In this document: positions 47,071 through 56,158 of the stretch, piece by piece
How positions within the stretch are numbered: the first letter of the stretch is position 1
Layout: each line of letters begins with the position of its first letter
DNA from: Pseudomonas sp. SORT22
Lineage (GTDB): Bacteria > Pseudomonadota > Gammaproteobacteria > Pseudomonadales > Pseudomonadaceae
NCBI RefSeq assembly: GCF_018417635.1
Contig: NZ_CP071007.1
Span: 3,844,501-3,908,500, forward strand
Direction: 5' to 3'
Length of the DNA: 64,000 nucleotides
Notes under the pieces: model-generated
The model's database searches: none
Told to the model about the DNA's origin: nothing
What the model saw: only the letters and a program-made list of their open reading frames with translations
Program-made: the position numbers and the translations under genes

Positions 47071-49125
47071 ATGCACCCCACCCTACCCCGCTCCTCCCTC
47101 GCCTTGCTGATCTCCTGTGCCGCGTCGGTGCAGGCCAGCGATAGCATCGAACTCGGCCAGGTGCTGATCCAGGAACAGGAGCAGAGCGAGTTGCAAGATG
47201 CTCGCGAACGCCTGCAGCAGGTGCCTGGCGCCAGCAACCTGATCGACATGCAACGGGTGGAGCAAGGCCGGGTCGCCAGCAACCAGGATGTGCTCGCCTA
47301 CCAGCCCGGGGTGTTCGCCCAGTCGGCTGGCAACGACGGCATCAAGCTGTCGATCCGGGGTTCGGGTATCAACCGCGCCCCCGGCGCTCACGGCTCGGGT
47401 GTGTACACGATGTTCGACGGCCTGCCGCTGACCGGCCCGGGTGGCACGCCCTATGAACTGTTCGAACCACTGTGGCTGAGCCGCGCCGAAGTGCTGCGCG
47501 GTGCCAACGGCTTCGACCGCGGCGCGTTGGCGCTGGGCGGCGCTATCGACTACATCACCCACACCGGCCGCGACGCCGCACCGCTGCAACTGCGCTACGA
47601 GCTCGGCAGTCGCGGCTATGCCAAACGCCAGATCAGCTCCGGCCAGGTCCTGGGCGACCTGGACTACTACGTGGCGCTGACCGACTCGGAATACGACGGC
47701 TACCAGCGGCACAGCAGCGGCAGCAGCAAGGGCATCGCCGCCAATGTCGGCTACCGCTTCAATCCGAACCTGGAGACCCGCTTCTACCTGCGTTATCGAG
47801 AGACCGAGAATGACCTGGCCGGGCGCTTGACCCAGGAGCAGATCAAGCATGATCCGCGCGGGGCCAACCCGGCCTACCTGAGCCGCGACGACAGCCGTCC
47901 GCAGCCGGGCAGCACCTGGCTGGGCAACAAGACCACCTTCTATCTCGATGACGATTCGCAGCTCGAAGCAGGCCTGGTCTATCACGATTATCCGATGGAC
48001 CTGCGCGAAGGTCCGATGCGCCTGAAGGTCGCCTACACCGACGTCAGCGGCACCCTGAATTATCAGCGCCGCCACACGCTGTTCGGCCACGAAAGTAAAA
48101 CCACCGTCGGCTGGCGCACCACCAAGCACTTGCCCAACAGCGGCGCTTCGCAATACTCGCGGGTCAATGGCGTATTCGGGGCGAAAACCCGGGACTTCAC
48201 CTACCAGGGCTCGGACACTGTCCTGCATGTCGGCAACGAACTGGAACTGATCCCCGACCTGTGGCTGACCAGTGGCCTGGCGGCGATCTACACCCGCCGC
48301 GAGAGCGCGGTGACCTACCCCGACAATGGCGGCAAGGTCAGCCAGAGCGACTGGGACTACGCCCCGCGCCTGGGCCTGCGCTACGACATCAGCCCGCAGT
48401 TGCAGGTCTATGGCAACCTCAGCCGTTCGGTGGAGCCGCCGCACCCGTGGTCGCTGATCTGGAGCTCGACCAGCAACACGCAACCGATTGAAATGCACAA
48501 CCAGACCGCCACTACCCTGGAGCTGGGGGCCCGCGGCGAGTCGGCCATCGGCCGCTGGGACCTGGCCTGGTATTACTCGGACGTACGCCATGAGCTGCTG
48601 GCGGTGGAGATCGTGCCAGGCCAGCCCGCCAAGGAGTTCAACGCCAGCCCGACCGTGCACCAGGGCATCGAGGCCGGCCTCGACAGCCTGCTGTGGCAGC
48701 GCGCCGGGGTCGGCAAGCTGAGCCTGCGCCAGGCCTACACCTTCAGCGACTTCCACTACCGCGACGACGACAGCTTCGGCGACAACCGCCTGCCGGGCAT
48801 CCCCATGCACTACTACCAGGCCGAACTGCGCTTCGACCTGCCCAGCGGCCTGTTTGCAGGGATCAACACGCAGATGGCCTCCAAGGTCCAGGTCGACTAC
48901 GCCAACAGCTACCCGACCGACGCCTATGCCATTCTCGGCGCCACCCTGGGCTACAACTCGCCGAAACAGGACTGGCAAGCCTGGCTCGACCTGCGCAACC
49001 TGACCAACAAACGCTATGCCGCCACCGTCACCCCCGGCTACAACGACAACGGTACCGACATTGCCCGCTCGACACCGGGCGAAGGCTTCGGGGTCTATAC
49101 CGGGGTGTCCTACAGCTTCCGTTAA
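47071..49125 (+). CDS. TonB-dependent outer-membrane receptor
   Basis: A 684-residue outer-membrane transporter, probably for a ferric chelate or similar. A signal peptide (LALLISCAASVQA) precedes DSIELGQVLIQEQ, a plausible TonB box. The plug follows with YQPGVFAQSAGNDGIKLSIR and RGSGINR, then VLRGANGFDRGALALGGAIDYIT. The barrel ends in GVYTGVSYSFR with a terminal aromatic-Arg. There is no sigma/anti-sigma pair alongside and no Fur box that I can see upstream, so the substrate is open. Start chosen at 47071; 47029 adds 14 non-signal residues. Confidence 0.9.
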   Translation: MHPTLPRSSLALLISCAASVQASDSIELGQVLIQEQEQSELQDARERLQQVPGASNLIDMQRVEQGRVASNQDVLAYQPGVFAQSAGNDGIKLSIRGSGINRAPGAHGSGVYTMFDGLPLTGPGGTPYELFEPLWLSRAEVLRGANGFDRGALALGGAIDYITHTGRDAAPLQLRYELGSRGYAKRQISSGQVLGDLDYYVALTDSEYDGYQRHSSGSSKGIAANVGYRFNPNLETRFYLRYRETENDLAGRLTQEQIKHDPRGANPAYLSRDDSRPQPGSTWLGNKTTFYLDDDSQLEAGLVYHDYPMDLREGPMRLKVAYTDVSGTLNYQRRHTLFGHESKTTVGWRTTKHLPNSGASQYSRVNGVFGAKTRDFTYQGSDTVLHVGNELELIPDLWLTSGLAAIYTRRESAVTYPDNGGKVSQSDWDYAPRLGLRYDISPQLQVYGNLSRSVEPPHPWSLIWSSTSNTQPIEMHNQTATTLELGARGESAIGRWDLAWYYSDVRHELLAVEIVPGQPAKEFNASPTVHQGIEAGLDSLLWQRAGVGKLSLRQAYTFSDFHYRDDDSFGDNRLPGIPMHYYQAELRFDLPSGLFAGINTQMASKVQVDYANSYPTDAYAILGATLGYNSPKQDWQAWLDLRNLTNKRYAATVTPGYNDNGTDIARSTPGEGFGVYTGVSYSFR

Positions 49126-50186
49126 CTGGGCAGTTGCACCTGCGGTTTGGTCGAGACGAAGATCGCCCAGCTGGACATGAACAGCGCGGCGATCAGCGGG
49201 CCGATGACAAAACCGTTGAGGCCGAATACCGCCAGGCCACCAAGGGTCGAGACCAGGATCAGGTAATCGGGCATCTTGGTGTCCTTGCCCACCAGGATCG
49301 GGCGCAGCACGTTGTCCACCAGGCCGATGACGAACACGCCGAAGGCGGCCAGCACCGCGCCTTGCCAGAAGGCGCCGGTGGCGACGAAGTACACCGCCAC
49401 CGGCGCCCAGACGATCCCTGCACCCACTGCCGGCAACAGTGACAGAAAAGCCATCAGCACGCCCCAGACCAAGGCGCTGGGGATGTCGAGAATCCAGAAG
49501 ATGATCCCGCCCAGGGCGCCCTGGGTCACCGCTACCAGCAGGTTGCCCTTGACCGTGGCGCGTACCACGCGGTTGAACTTCAGTTGCAGACGGCGCTTTT
49601 GCTGTTCGGCCAGCGGCACCGCGGTGCGGATCTTGCGCACCAGCTCGGCGCCGTCACGCAGGAAGAAATACAGCAGGTAAAGCATGATGCCGAAGCTCAC
49701 CAGAAAATCGAAAGTACCCTGGCCGAAGCTGAAAGCCTGGGTGGCGAAGAACTGGCTGCCTTGCATGGCGCCCTTGGTGATTTTATCGCGCAGGCCGGCC
49801 AGGTCGCCCATGCCCATGCGCTCGAGGAAGTTCTGCACAAAGGCCGGGAGGATGTTCTTGAAGCGCTCGATGTAGCCGGCCAGGTCCAGCTCGCCGCTTT
49901 CGATGTTCTTGTACAGCGCCGCGCCCTCCTGCACCAGCAGGGTACTGATGATGATCACCGGTAAAATTGCAATCACCAGGCAGATGAACAAGGTCAGCCC
50001 GGCCGCCAGGTTGCGCCGCCAGCCGAGGCGCGCCAGCAGGCGGCGCTGCAGCGGAGCGAAGACGATACCGAGGATCACCGCCCAGAACACCGCGCCATAG
50101 AACGGCAGGAGAATCCAGATGAAAGCGATGGTCACCAGCACCAGCAGTGCCAGTAACGCCTTGTGTTGCATGACGGTTTCGTTCAT
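49122..50186 (-). CDS. AI-2E family (PerM/YdiK-like) transporter
   Basis: An inner-membrane protein of 354 residues with six to eight helices arranged as in the AI-2E transporter/permease family: FIWILLPFYGAVFWAVILGI at the N-terminus, a soluble middle section (about 80-140), GGIIFWILDIPSALVWGVLM and the closing PDYLILVSTLGGLAVFGLNG. Despite the family name, most members are not shown to move autoinducer-2. Its stop codon overlaps the stop of the convergent TonB receptor gene (TTAA at 49122-49125). Confidence 0.88.
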   Translation of the reverse strand: MNETVMQHKALLALLVLVTIAFIWILLPFYGAVFWAVILGIVFAPLQRRLLARLGWRRNLAAGLTLFICLVIAILPVIIISTLLVQEGAALYKNIESGELDLAGYIERFKNILPAFVQNFLERMGMGDLAGLRDKITKGAMQGSQFFATQAFSFGQGTFDFLVSFGIMLYLLYFFLRDGAELVRKIRTAVPLAEQQKRRLQLKFNRVVRATVKGNLLVAVTQGALGGIIFWILDIPSALVWGVLMAFLSLLPAVGAGIVWAPVAVYFVATGAFWQGAVLAAFGVFVIGLVDNVLRPILVGKDTKMPDYLILVSTLGGLAVFGLNGFVIGPLIAALFMSSWAIFVSTKPQVQLPS

Positions 50187-50308
50187 GTGCGCTCCTTGTG
50201 CGTTCTATTCATTAGTGCGCCGGGCATTGCCAAAAGTGCCGTTGATGCAGATCAATAAACACTAGCTGCAGCCGGCGTAGCATCCGCGCCTTTTGCCGCG
50301 ACCCGATC

Positions 50309-51628
50309 ATGACCCTTCTCGCCAAACCCGAACTGCTCGCCCCCGCCGGCTCACTGAAGAACATGCGCTATGCCTTCGCCTACGGCGCCGATGCCGTGTA
50401 TGCCGGGCAGCCGCGCTACAGCCTGCGTGTGCGCAACAACGAATTCGACCACGCCAACCTTGCCTTGGGCATCAAGGAAGCCCAGGCCCAGGGCAAGCGC
50501 TTCTACGTGGTGGTCAACATTGCCCCGCACAACGCCAAGCTCAAGACCTTCCTCAAGGACCTGGCGCCAGTGATCGAAATGGCCCCGGATGCACTGATCA
50601 TGTCCGACCCGGGGCTGATCATGCTGGTGCGCCAGCACTTCCCGCAGATGCCGATTCACCTCTCGGTGCAGGCCAACACGGTGAACTGGGCCAGCGTCGA
50701 GTTCTGGCGCAGCCAGGGTCTGACCCGGGTAATCCTGTCGCGCGAGCTGTCGCTGGAAGAGATCGAGGAGATTCGCCAGCAGGTGCCGCAGATGGAGCTG
50801 GAAGTGTTCGTCCACGGCGCGCTGTGCATGGCCTACTCCGGTCGCTGCCTGCTGTCGGGTTATCTGAACCGCCGCGATGCCAACCAGGGCAGTTGCACCA
50901 ACGCCTGCCGCTGGCAATACACAGCCACCGCGGCCAGCGAGAATGTCACCGGTGAAATCGTTCGCGAAGTGCAGCCGACTCTGGGCCTCGGCGCGCCGAC
51001 CGAGCAGGTGTTCGTGCTGCAGGAAAGCAACCGCCCGGGCGAAGACATGCCGGCGTTCGAAGACGAGCACGGCACCTACATCATGAACGCCAAGGACCTG
51101 CGCGCGGTGCAACATGTCGAGCGGCTGACGCGCATGGGCGTGCATTCGCTGAAGATCGAGGGCCGGACCAAGTCGCACTTCTACTGCGCGCGCACTGCCC
51201 AGGTGTATCGCCAGGCCATCGATGACGCGGCAGCCGGGCGTGAGTTCGATCGCAACCTGATGCTCAACCTCGAGTCACTGGCCCAGCGCGGCTATACCGA
51301 AGGTTTCCTGCGCCGGCACGTGCATGACGAATATCAGAACTACCAGCGCGGCAACTCGGTGTCCGAACGCCAGCAGTTTGTCGGCGAACTGAGCGGCGAG
51401 CGGGTCAATGGCCTGGCTGAAGTGCGGGTGAAGAACCGTTTTGCTGTGGGTGATCACCTGGAACTGATGACACCCAAGGGCAATTACCACTTCGACTTGC
51501 ATCAGTTGCGCAATCGCCAGGGTGACGAAATCGAGGTAGCACCGGGGGATGGGCACACGGTGTATTTACCGATCCCCGAGCAGGTAGACCTGGCCTTCGG
51601 TTTGCTGCTCAGGGATCTGGTTGACTGA
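50309..51628 (+). CDS. trhP: tRNA 5-hydroxyuridine modification protein, U32 peptidase-like
   Basis: A 439-residue member of the peptidase U32 group (YegQ), which with TrhO produces 5-hydroxyuridine at tRNA position 34 in E. coli. KPELLAPAGSLKNMRYAFAYGADAVYAG, the EVFVHGALCMAYSGRCLLSGY segment and NQGSCTNACRW contain the conserved cysteines. KIEGRTKS and NLLM-like MLNLESLAQRGYTEGF follow. It starts at 50309; no strong ribosome binding site is visible. Confidence 0.92.
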   Translation: MTLLAKPELLAPAGSLKNMRYAFAYGADAVYAGQPRYSLRVRNNEFDHANLALGIKEAQAQGKRFYVVVNIAPHNAKLKTFLKDLAPVIEMAPDALIMSDPGLIMLVRQHFPQMPIHLSVQANTVNWASVEFWRSQGLTRVILSRELSLEEIEEIRQQVPQMELEVFVHGALCMAYSGRCLLSGYLNRRDANQGSCTNACRWQYTATAASENVTGEIVREVQPTLGLGAPTEQVFVLQESNRPGEDMPAFEDEHGTYIMNAKDLRAVQHVERLTRMGVHSLKIEGRTKSHFYCARTAQVYRQAIDDAAAGREFDRNLMLNLESLAQRGYTEGFLRRHVHDEYQNYQRGNSVSERQQFVGELSGERVNGLAEVRVKNRFAVGDHLELMTPKGNYHFDLHQLRNRQGDEIEVAPGDGHTVYLPIPEQVDLAFGLLLRDLVD

Positions 51629-51629
51629 A

Positions 51630-53954
51630 TCAAGGCGCGGACGTGGCCACCGTCGCGCTTTCAACCTCGCGAATCACTTGCAAGCGGTACTGCGGATCGG
51701 CCTTGATCTGCGCCTCGGTGAACGGAATCACCTGCCACTGCTTGGCCGAGAACGCGCGGGTCTGGTCACTGGCATGGGCCGAACCCGCTTCGCTGGACTC
51801 GGAGAACGCCAGCATCCCCAGCGCATGCGGGCCCTGGTCATCGAAGGTCACCAGTTGCAGGTAGCTGGTACCGCTGACTACCAGGCGCTTGTCGGCGGCG
51901 ACCGGTACGCTCTGGATTGCGTTGTACACGCCAAGGCTTGCCGGCCCACCGTGGATCGGCGTGCCATCGGCAGCCTGCTGGATCTGCCCCCAGCGCGCGT
52001 CCTCGGCGAAACCGGCCTTGCTTACCTGCGCAACTGAAGCCAGGGCTGCCTCACGCAAGGCGCTGGCCACCTCGGCGCGATCAACGGCCAGCCCGCGCGG
52101 CGTGTGTTGCGGATCGGCGGCGTCGAAACCAACACGCCAGATGTCCTTGCGCCCCTGCAAAGCCTGCAAGATGTTCTGGAAATGCACCAGGCCAAGGCCA
52201 CTGTCGAGGTTGGCGCGCAGGTCCCAGGCCTTGAGGCTGGTACACAGCGCGCCGAGCTTGGCATCTGCCGCTTGCGCGGCGCACCAGTTGAGCAGGTCGG
52301 GCATGACCAGCTCGGCGACATACACCTGGTTGTCCATGACCATCTGCTGCAGGTCCGCCGGGCTGATCTTGCCCTTCTCGCTCAGGCTCGCCAGGCGCTG
52401 CAGGGCAAAGCGGCTGCGCGGGCCCAAGGGTTGGTCTTCGCGGCTGACCAGCGGCGAATAGCCCTGCAACGGTGTGGCCGGGTTGACCATCCAGGCCGAG
52501 TCGTTGGAATGCTGGACGAAGTCCTTGCGGCTCAGGCTCGGCAGCAGTTGCGCGGGGAAGATGCCTGCCTGGGCGGCCCGGGGGTCGACCTTCCAGTTGC
52601 AGGCACTGCGCGAACCGTCGAGCACGATCATCTCCTGCCCGGCGGCCGGGTCGCTGCAGCTGGCCAGCAAGGCGGCATCGACGTACGGCACCACCGACTG
52701 ATTCAAGTACAGCGCCTGACCCTTGGCGTCCACCGCCAGGGTATTGACCCAGGGAATGCCCTGCAGGCGCTGCACCGAAGCTTGCAGGCTTTTCAGGCTG
52801 TCGGCGCGGTTCATCGCATCCCACTGCGCCAGCACCCGGGTGTTTTCGAGGTTGGCATCACGCAGGCTGAAGGCGTACTGCTTGTTCCAGTCCAGACGCC
52901 CCGGCCATTGCACGATCGGGCCGAATACCGAGCTGTAGACCTCACGGGTCACCGGCTTGAGCTGGCCGTCCGCGCCCTTGACCGTCACGTTCAGGCGCTG
53001 CTGGGTCAAGGCCTGCGACTTGCCGTCGAGCAGGTAGCGGGTCGGGTCCTTGGGGTCGAGCTCCAGCCGGTACAGGGTGAAGTGCTTGGAGGTGTCGACC
53101 GTGTGGGTCCAGGCCAGGTGCTGGTTGAAGCCGATGTTGATCAGCGGCAAGCCCGGCAGGGCCGCGCCCATGGCATCGAGCTGGCCCGGCAGGGTCAGCT
53201 GCATCTGATAAAAGCGCATGCCGCCGGCCCAGGGAAAGTGCGGGTTGGCCAGGAGCATGCCGCGACCGTTGAATGAGCGCTCGGCACCGATGGCCACGGC
53301 ATTGCTGCCGCGCTCGACAGCAAACTGCTCCTGGCGCAACTGGGCGATGCGCAGGTCGGGGCGCAACTGGGCGACGACATTCGGCGGTGTGGCCCCGGCC
53401 AGTGCTTCGGCGAACTGGCCGACACCGCCTTCGACCAGCAAGCGGCGAGTCAGCTTGACCAGGTCGAGGGTGGTGATCGGCCGTAGCCATTCGGCCTGCA
53501 GGCACTGCACGCCCTGCCCCTGGGCCTTGAACTCGGCCAGCGCGCGGTTGTAGCCCTTGGCATAGCCTTCGAGCCGTGCACGCATGGCCGGCGGTTGTGC
53601 CTGCCAGAAGCCGAACACCGCCGTTGGCGTATTCAGCCAATTGAAAAACAGGTCGCTGGGCAGGTTTTCGCGCTGCTCGAAGGTGCGCTGTTCTGGCCCG
53701 AAGTAACGCGAACGCTCGCCATTGACGGTGACCACCTCGTTAGCCAGCAGGCACAGGTTGTCTTGTGCATAGGCATAGCCGATACCGTACCCCAAGCCCT
53801 GCTCGTCCCTGGCCAGGATGTGCGGCACGCCGTAACTGCTGCGGCGGATTTCAGCGCTGGCATCACCCGGCGCCACGCGCGCCTGGACGGACAGGCTCAG
53901 GCCGGCAAGCAGCCCGGCCATACAAAGGGTCGCTAAGGGAAAGGGCTTGATCAC
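51630..53954 (-). CDS. pvdQ: Acyl-homoserine lactone acylase PvdQ
   Basis: A periplasmic Ntn-hydrolase that removes the fatty acyl chain from pyoverdine precursors and also degrades long-chain AHLs. A signal peptide, PLATLCMAGLLAGLSLSVQA, leads the precursor. The self-cleavage point is VERG/SNA with the nucleophile Ser at 217 when counted from the GTG at 53954, the position known in P. aeruginosa PvdQ. Other matches are LLANPHFPWAGGMRFYQM, HLAWTHTVDTSKHFTLYRLE, RDFVQ-like KDFVQHSNDSAW and SGTSYLQLVTF. A GTG six bases further upstream is possible, but GGAG suits 53954. No other pvd gene is in the window. Confidence 0.93.
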   Translation of the reverse strand: MIKPFPLATLCMAGLLAGLSLSVQARVAPGDASAEIRRSSYGVPHILARDEQGLGYGIGYAYAQDNLCLLANEVVTVNGERSRYFGPEQRTFEQRENLPSDLFFNWLNTPTAVFGFWQAQPPAMRARLEGYAKGYNRALAEFKAQGQGVQCLQAEWLRPITTLDLVKLTRRLLVEGGVGQFAEALAGATPPNVVAQLRPDLRIAQLRQEQFAVERGSNAVAIGAERSFNGRGMLLANPHFPWAGGMRFYQMQLTLPGQLDAMGAALPGLPLINIGFNQHLAWTHTVDTSKHFTLYRLELDPKDPTRYLLDGKSQALTQQRLNVTVKGADGQLKPVTREVYSSVFGPIVQWPGRLDWNKQYAFSLRDANLENTRVLAQWDAMNRADSLKSLQASVQRLQGIPWVNTLAVDAKGQALYLNQSVVPYVDAALLASCSDPAAGQEMIVLDGSRSACNWKVDPRAAQAGIFPAQLLPSLSRKDFVQHSNDSAWMVNPATPLQGYSPLVSREDQPLGPRSRFALQRLASLSEKGKISPADLQQMVMDNQVYVAELVMPDLLNWCAAQAADAKLGALCTSLKAWDLRANLDSGLGLVHFQNILQALQGRKDIWRVGFDAADPQHTPRGLAVDRAEVASALREAALASVAQVSKAGFAEDARWGQIQQAADGTPIHGGPASLGVYNAIQSVPVAADKRLVVSGTSYLQLVTFDDQGPHALGMLAFSESSEAGSAHASDQTRAFSAKQWQVIPFTEAQIKADPQYRLQVIREVESATVATSAP

Positions 53955-53995
53955 GCGCACTCCAGCTCAATCAGGGGAAAGGTCGTCCTGACTGA

Positions 53996-54018
53996 ACGAA
54001 ATACGCCAAATAAATTTA
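53996..54018 (-). promoter_or_regulatory. Possible PvdS-type promoter of pvdQ
   Basis: On the minus strand TAAAT (54018-54014) and CGT (53998-53996) are separated by 15 bases, about 40 bp before the pvdQ start. The iron-starvation box usually has 16-17 bases between these elements, so this is a near match only. Confidence 0.35.
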
Positions 54019-54164
54019 CCGGTTTGCGCCGCTCAATACGTCTTTAGAGGGTGAGGCTGAAGATTTTTTTCATCAGGTACTGCAGTTTTGCCGCGCTCAT
54101 TCGTCTTATAGGTGTAGGCAAACACTTTTGCTTACCTGGACAGGCCAAGAAATGGAGCATTCAC

Positions 54165-54551
54165 ATGTACAACCAGCCACAGCCAGCGCTAACCGCTGGC
54201 CCTGGACGCACAAAGAGCCAACCGGTGACTGCAAGAACCGAAGCCGGCGAGCACGAGCGCCCTGGCAATGAACACATCCGCGAGCTGCTCAAGGCCTTTG
54301 GCCTGCGTACCAGCCTGATCCGCCTGAAGGTCATCGATGCCCTGCACATGGCCGATCGCGATGGCCGCAGTATCGGCGTGCGCGGGGTCCACAGCCAGCT
54401 CGAACAGCTGGATATTCCGCTGTCGTTCCTCAGCGTTCGCGAAGTGCTCAAGCGTTTGTGCGCCGAAGGCGTGATCAGCCTGGGCAACGACAAGTGCTAC
54501 AGCCTCAACCCCCAGGCCCGCGCGGTACTGGAGCAAGCCACCTGCCGTTGA
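54165..54551 (+). CDS. Short Fur-like winged-helix regulator (PA2384-like)
   Basis: A 128-residue cytosolic protein whose LLKAFGLRTSLIRLKVIDAL resembles the N-terminal DNA-binding helix of Fur, followed by HSQLEQLDIPLSFLSVREVLKRLCAEGVISLG as the recognition helix and wing. The Fur metal-binding cluster and dimerisation domain are absent. It stands divergent from pvdQ, as I recall for the iron-responsive regulator PA2384 next to pvdQ in P. aeruginosa. Start 54165 has GGAG 7 bp upstream. Confidence 0.78.
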   Translation: MYNQPQPALTAGPGRTKSQPVTARTEAGEHERPGNEHIRELLKAFGLRTSLIRLKVIDALHMADRDGRSIGVRGVHSQLEQLDIPLSFLSVREVLKRLCAEGVISLGNDKCYSLNPQARAVLEQATCR

Positions 54552-54556
54552 GCGAC

Positions 54557-54577
54557 CGGCCGGCGCGCAGCCGGCCG
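54557..54577. terminator. GC-rich hairpin between convergent genes
   Basis: CGGCCGGC (54557-54564) and GCCGGCCG (54570-54577) with a 5-base loop, in the 37-bp gap between the Fur-like gene and the small membrane protein gene. No T-run, so termination is only possible. Confidence 0.4.
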
Positions 54578-54588
54578 CGCTTACCGCC

Positions 54589-54777
54589 TCAGGGCTTGAC
54601 CTTGCGGCGCATGATGCCGTTGACCACCACCACAACCACCGCCACGGCAATGGCGATGTACTGGAACACTTGCTCGCTGATGGTGCCCTGCTTTTGCAGG
54701 TAGGACAGTCCGAGCATGATCCCCAGCACCAGCAGGGAGATCAGGATGGAGTATTTCATGCGTTGACCTTGAGTCAT
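54589..54777 (-). CDS. Small inner-membrane protein, 62 residues
   Basis: Function unknown. Two transmembrane helices are evident: YSILISLLVLGIMLGLSYLQ and FQYIAIAVAVVVVVVNGI, joined by a short polar loop (KQGTISEQV) and ending in RRKVKP. The ATG at 54777 has AAGGA 7 bp upstream; the longer frame to 54828 is unsupported. It points away from the secreted protein gene that follows, with about 160 bp between them. Confidence 0.7.
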   Translation of the reverse strand: MTQGQRMKYSILISLLVLGIMLGLSYLQKQGTISEQVFQYIAIAVAVVVVVVNGIMRRKVKP

Positions 54778-54935
54778 GGATAGTTCCTTGCGACATCGGC
54801 GAAAAGCCCCGAAGCGGGCCGAGCGCATGATACAACGTCACCCGCAGGCAGCGGACTATTTCCCGCTTCTGCCCGCCCCGCAGCATTGCCAACATGGCTT
54901 CCCGGACGACTGCCCAGACCAACGCAAGGATCACC

Positions 54936-55397
54936 ATGTCGATGCGAACCCTGCTGCTCAGCCTGGCGCTGCTCGGCCCCCTCAATGCCCATGCCCTGCC
55001 CACCGAATCCCAACCTCAGGCTTTGCTGCTGGAACTGGCTGCACAATTGGCGCACAGCGCCGGCAGTAGCCAGTGGCAACAACTCTGGCAACGCAGCCGA
55101 CAGGCCGGGCATCTGCACAGCAACCCGCACACCGAGCATTTCGATGTGCCCCAGGCACAAATTCCGGCACTGGTAGCCAGCACCCTGGCCAGCGCCGATC
55201 AGGCACGACCGTTGAAGCAGACGCAGGTGCGCTATCGCCGCGACTTTCACCCCAGGGTCATCGGCAAGGCTGGCACGCAGGCGTTGACCGCCCTGTGCGT
55301 GTGGGTCGACTGGCGCAGTTTCCCCGAACAGGGCGTCAGCCATCCAACCCCCTACCTGGGCCAGGTCAGCCTGTTGCTGGCACGCCCTTGCGAGTAA
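54936..55397 (+). CDS. Secreted hypothetical protein
   Basis: I do not recognise a family. The 153-residue product has a clear signal peptide, MRTLLLSLALLGPLNAHA, cut before LPTESQP. The mature part is about 135 residues with a helical front half rich in Gln and His, a RYRRDFHPRV stretch and two Cys (ALCVWVDWRSF and the RPCE end) that could pair in the periplasm. The ATG at 54936 has AAGGA 5 bp upstream. Confidence 0.7.
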   Translation: MSMRTLLLSLALLGPLNAHALPTESQPQALLLELAAQLAHSAGSSQWQQLWQRSRQAGHLHSNPHTEHFDVPQAQIPALVASTLASADQARPLKQTQVRYRRDFHPRVIGKAGTQALTALCVWVDWRSFPEQGVSHPTPYLGQVSLLLARPCE

Positions 55398-55696
55398 GCA
55401 TGGGTGGCTCAACCTGGGAAGGTCACCATCGCCATGGCACCCGGTAATCAAGGCGTTGCGCTTACGTCACAATTCATTTCCCACCCATCGGCATGGTTCG
55501 TCCTACAGAAAGCGTACATAAAGCCCTCCCTTGCCGCCCCACTTGCTGCCTAGCCCGCCTTCCGTCCAGTAGCCGAGAATCCAGCTCAAGCCACGACAGA
55601 CAGATGCGATTTGTCGCATTGACGCTGCCTGCAATGGCCCTAGCTGCCTGGCACGGATCATCAAGGTGCCGAACTATCGCCTACAAGGAAGTCACC

Positions 55697-56077
55697 ATGG
55701 AACTGAGCGACCTGAACCGTATCGATATCGAACAACTGCCCCACTCGCTGCAGATGCTGATCGAATGCCTGGGCATCGAGAATGCCTACAACCTGACCTG
55801 CGCCTTTGGCGGGCGCCCCAAGTACATTCCCAAGCACCGCGAACGCACCGCACTGGCGGAAATTCTCCCGGCGCCGGCGCTGGATGCGCTGATCAAGCGC
55901 TTCGCCGGCATGGCCCTGGAGATCCCCAAGGTTGACCATTTTCTGCGCCAGCTGCGCAACCAGCAAATCCAGCAGGAAAGCGCCGACGGTCTGTCACGCA
56001 GCATGCTCGCCAACAAGTACGGCTTGAGCCTGCGCCAGATCGGCAATATCCGTCGCCAGGAACCCTGCCCGCGCTAA
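55697..56077 (+). CDS. Mor-like helix-turn-helix transcriptional regulator
   Basis: A 126-residue DNA-binding protein. LIECLGIENAYNLTCAFGGRPKYIPK corresponds to the dimerisation and strand region of the Mor/C family of phage Mu, and SRSMLANKYGLSLRQIGNIRRQ is the helix-turn-helix. No phage genes are nearby, so it is a domesticated or stand-alone member. The ATG at 55697 has AAGGA 7 bp upstream. The frame is open for 68 codons upstream, but that part has no ribosome binding site or recognisable protein. It lies 81 bp before the first DUF2589 gene and may control the pair. Confidence 0.72.
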   Translation: MELSDLNRIDIEQLPHSLQMLIECLGIENAYNLTCAFGGRPKYIPKHRERTALAEILPAPALDALIKRFAGMALEIPKVDHFLRQLRNQQIQQESADGLSRSMLANKYGLSLRQIGNIRRQEPCPR

Positions 56078-56158
56078 GCGTCATCGACTTGAGCCGATAA
56101 CTCCGGCATTCAAGGCAACCCCGCACAATGATGTGCAATCAAGACAAGGAAATCTCTG

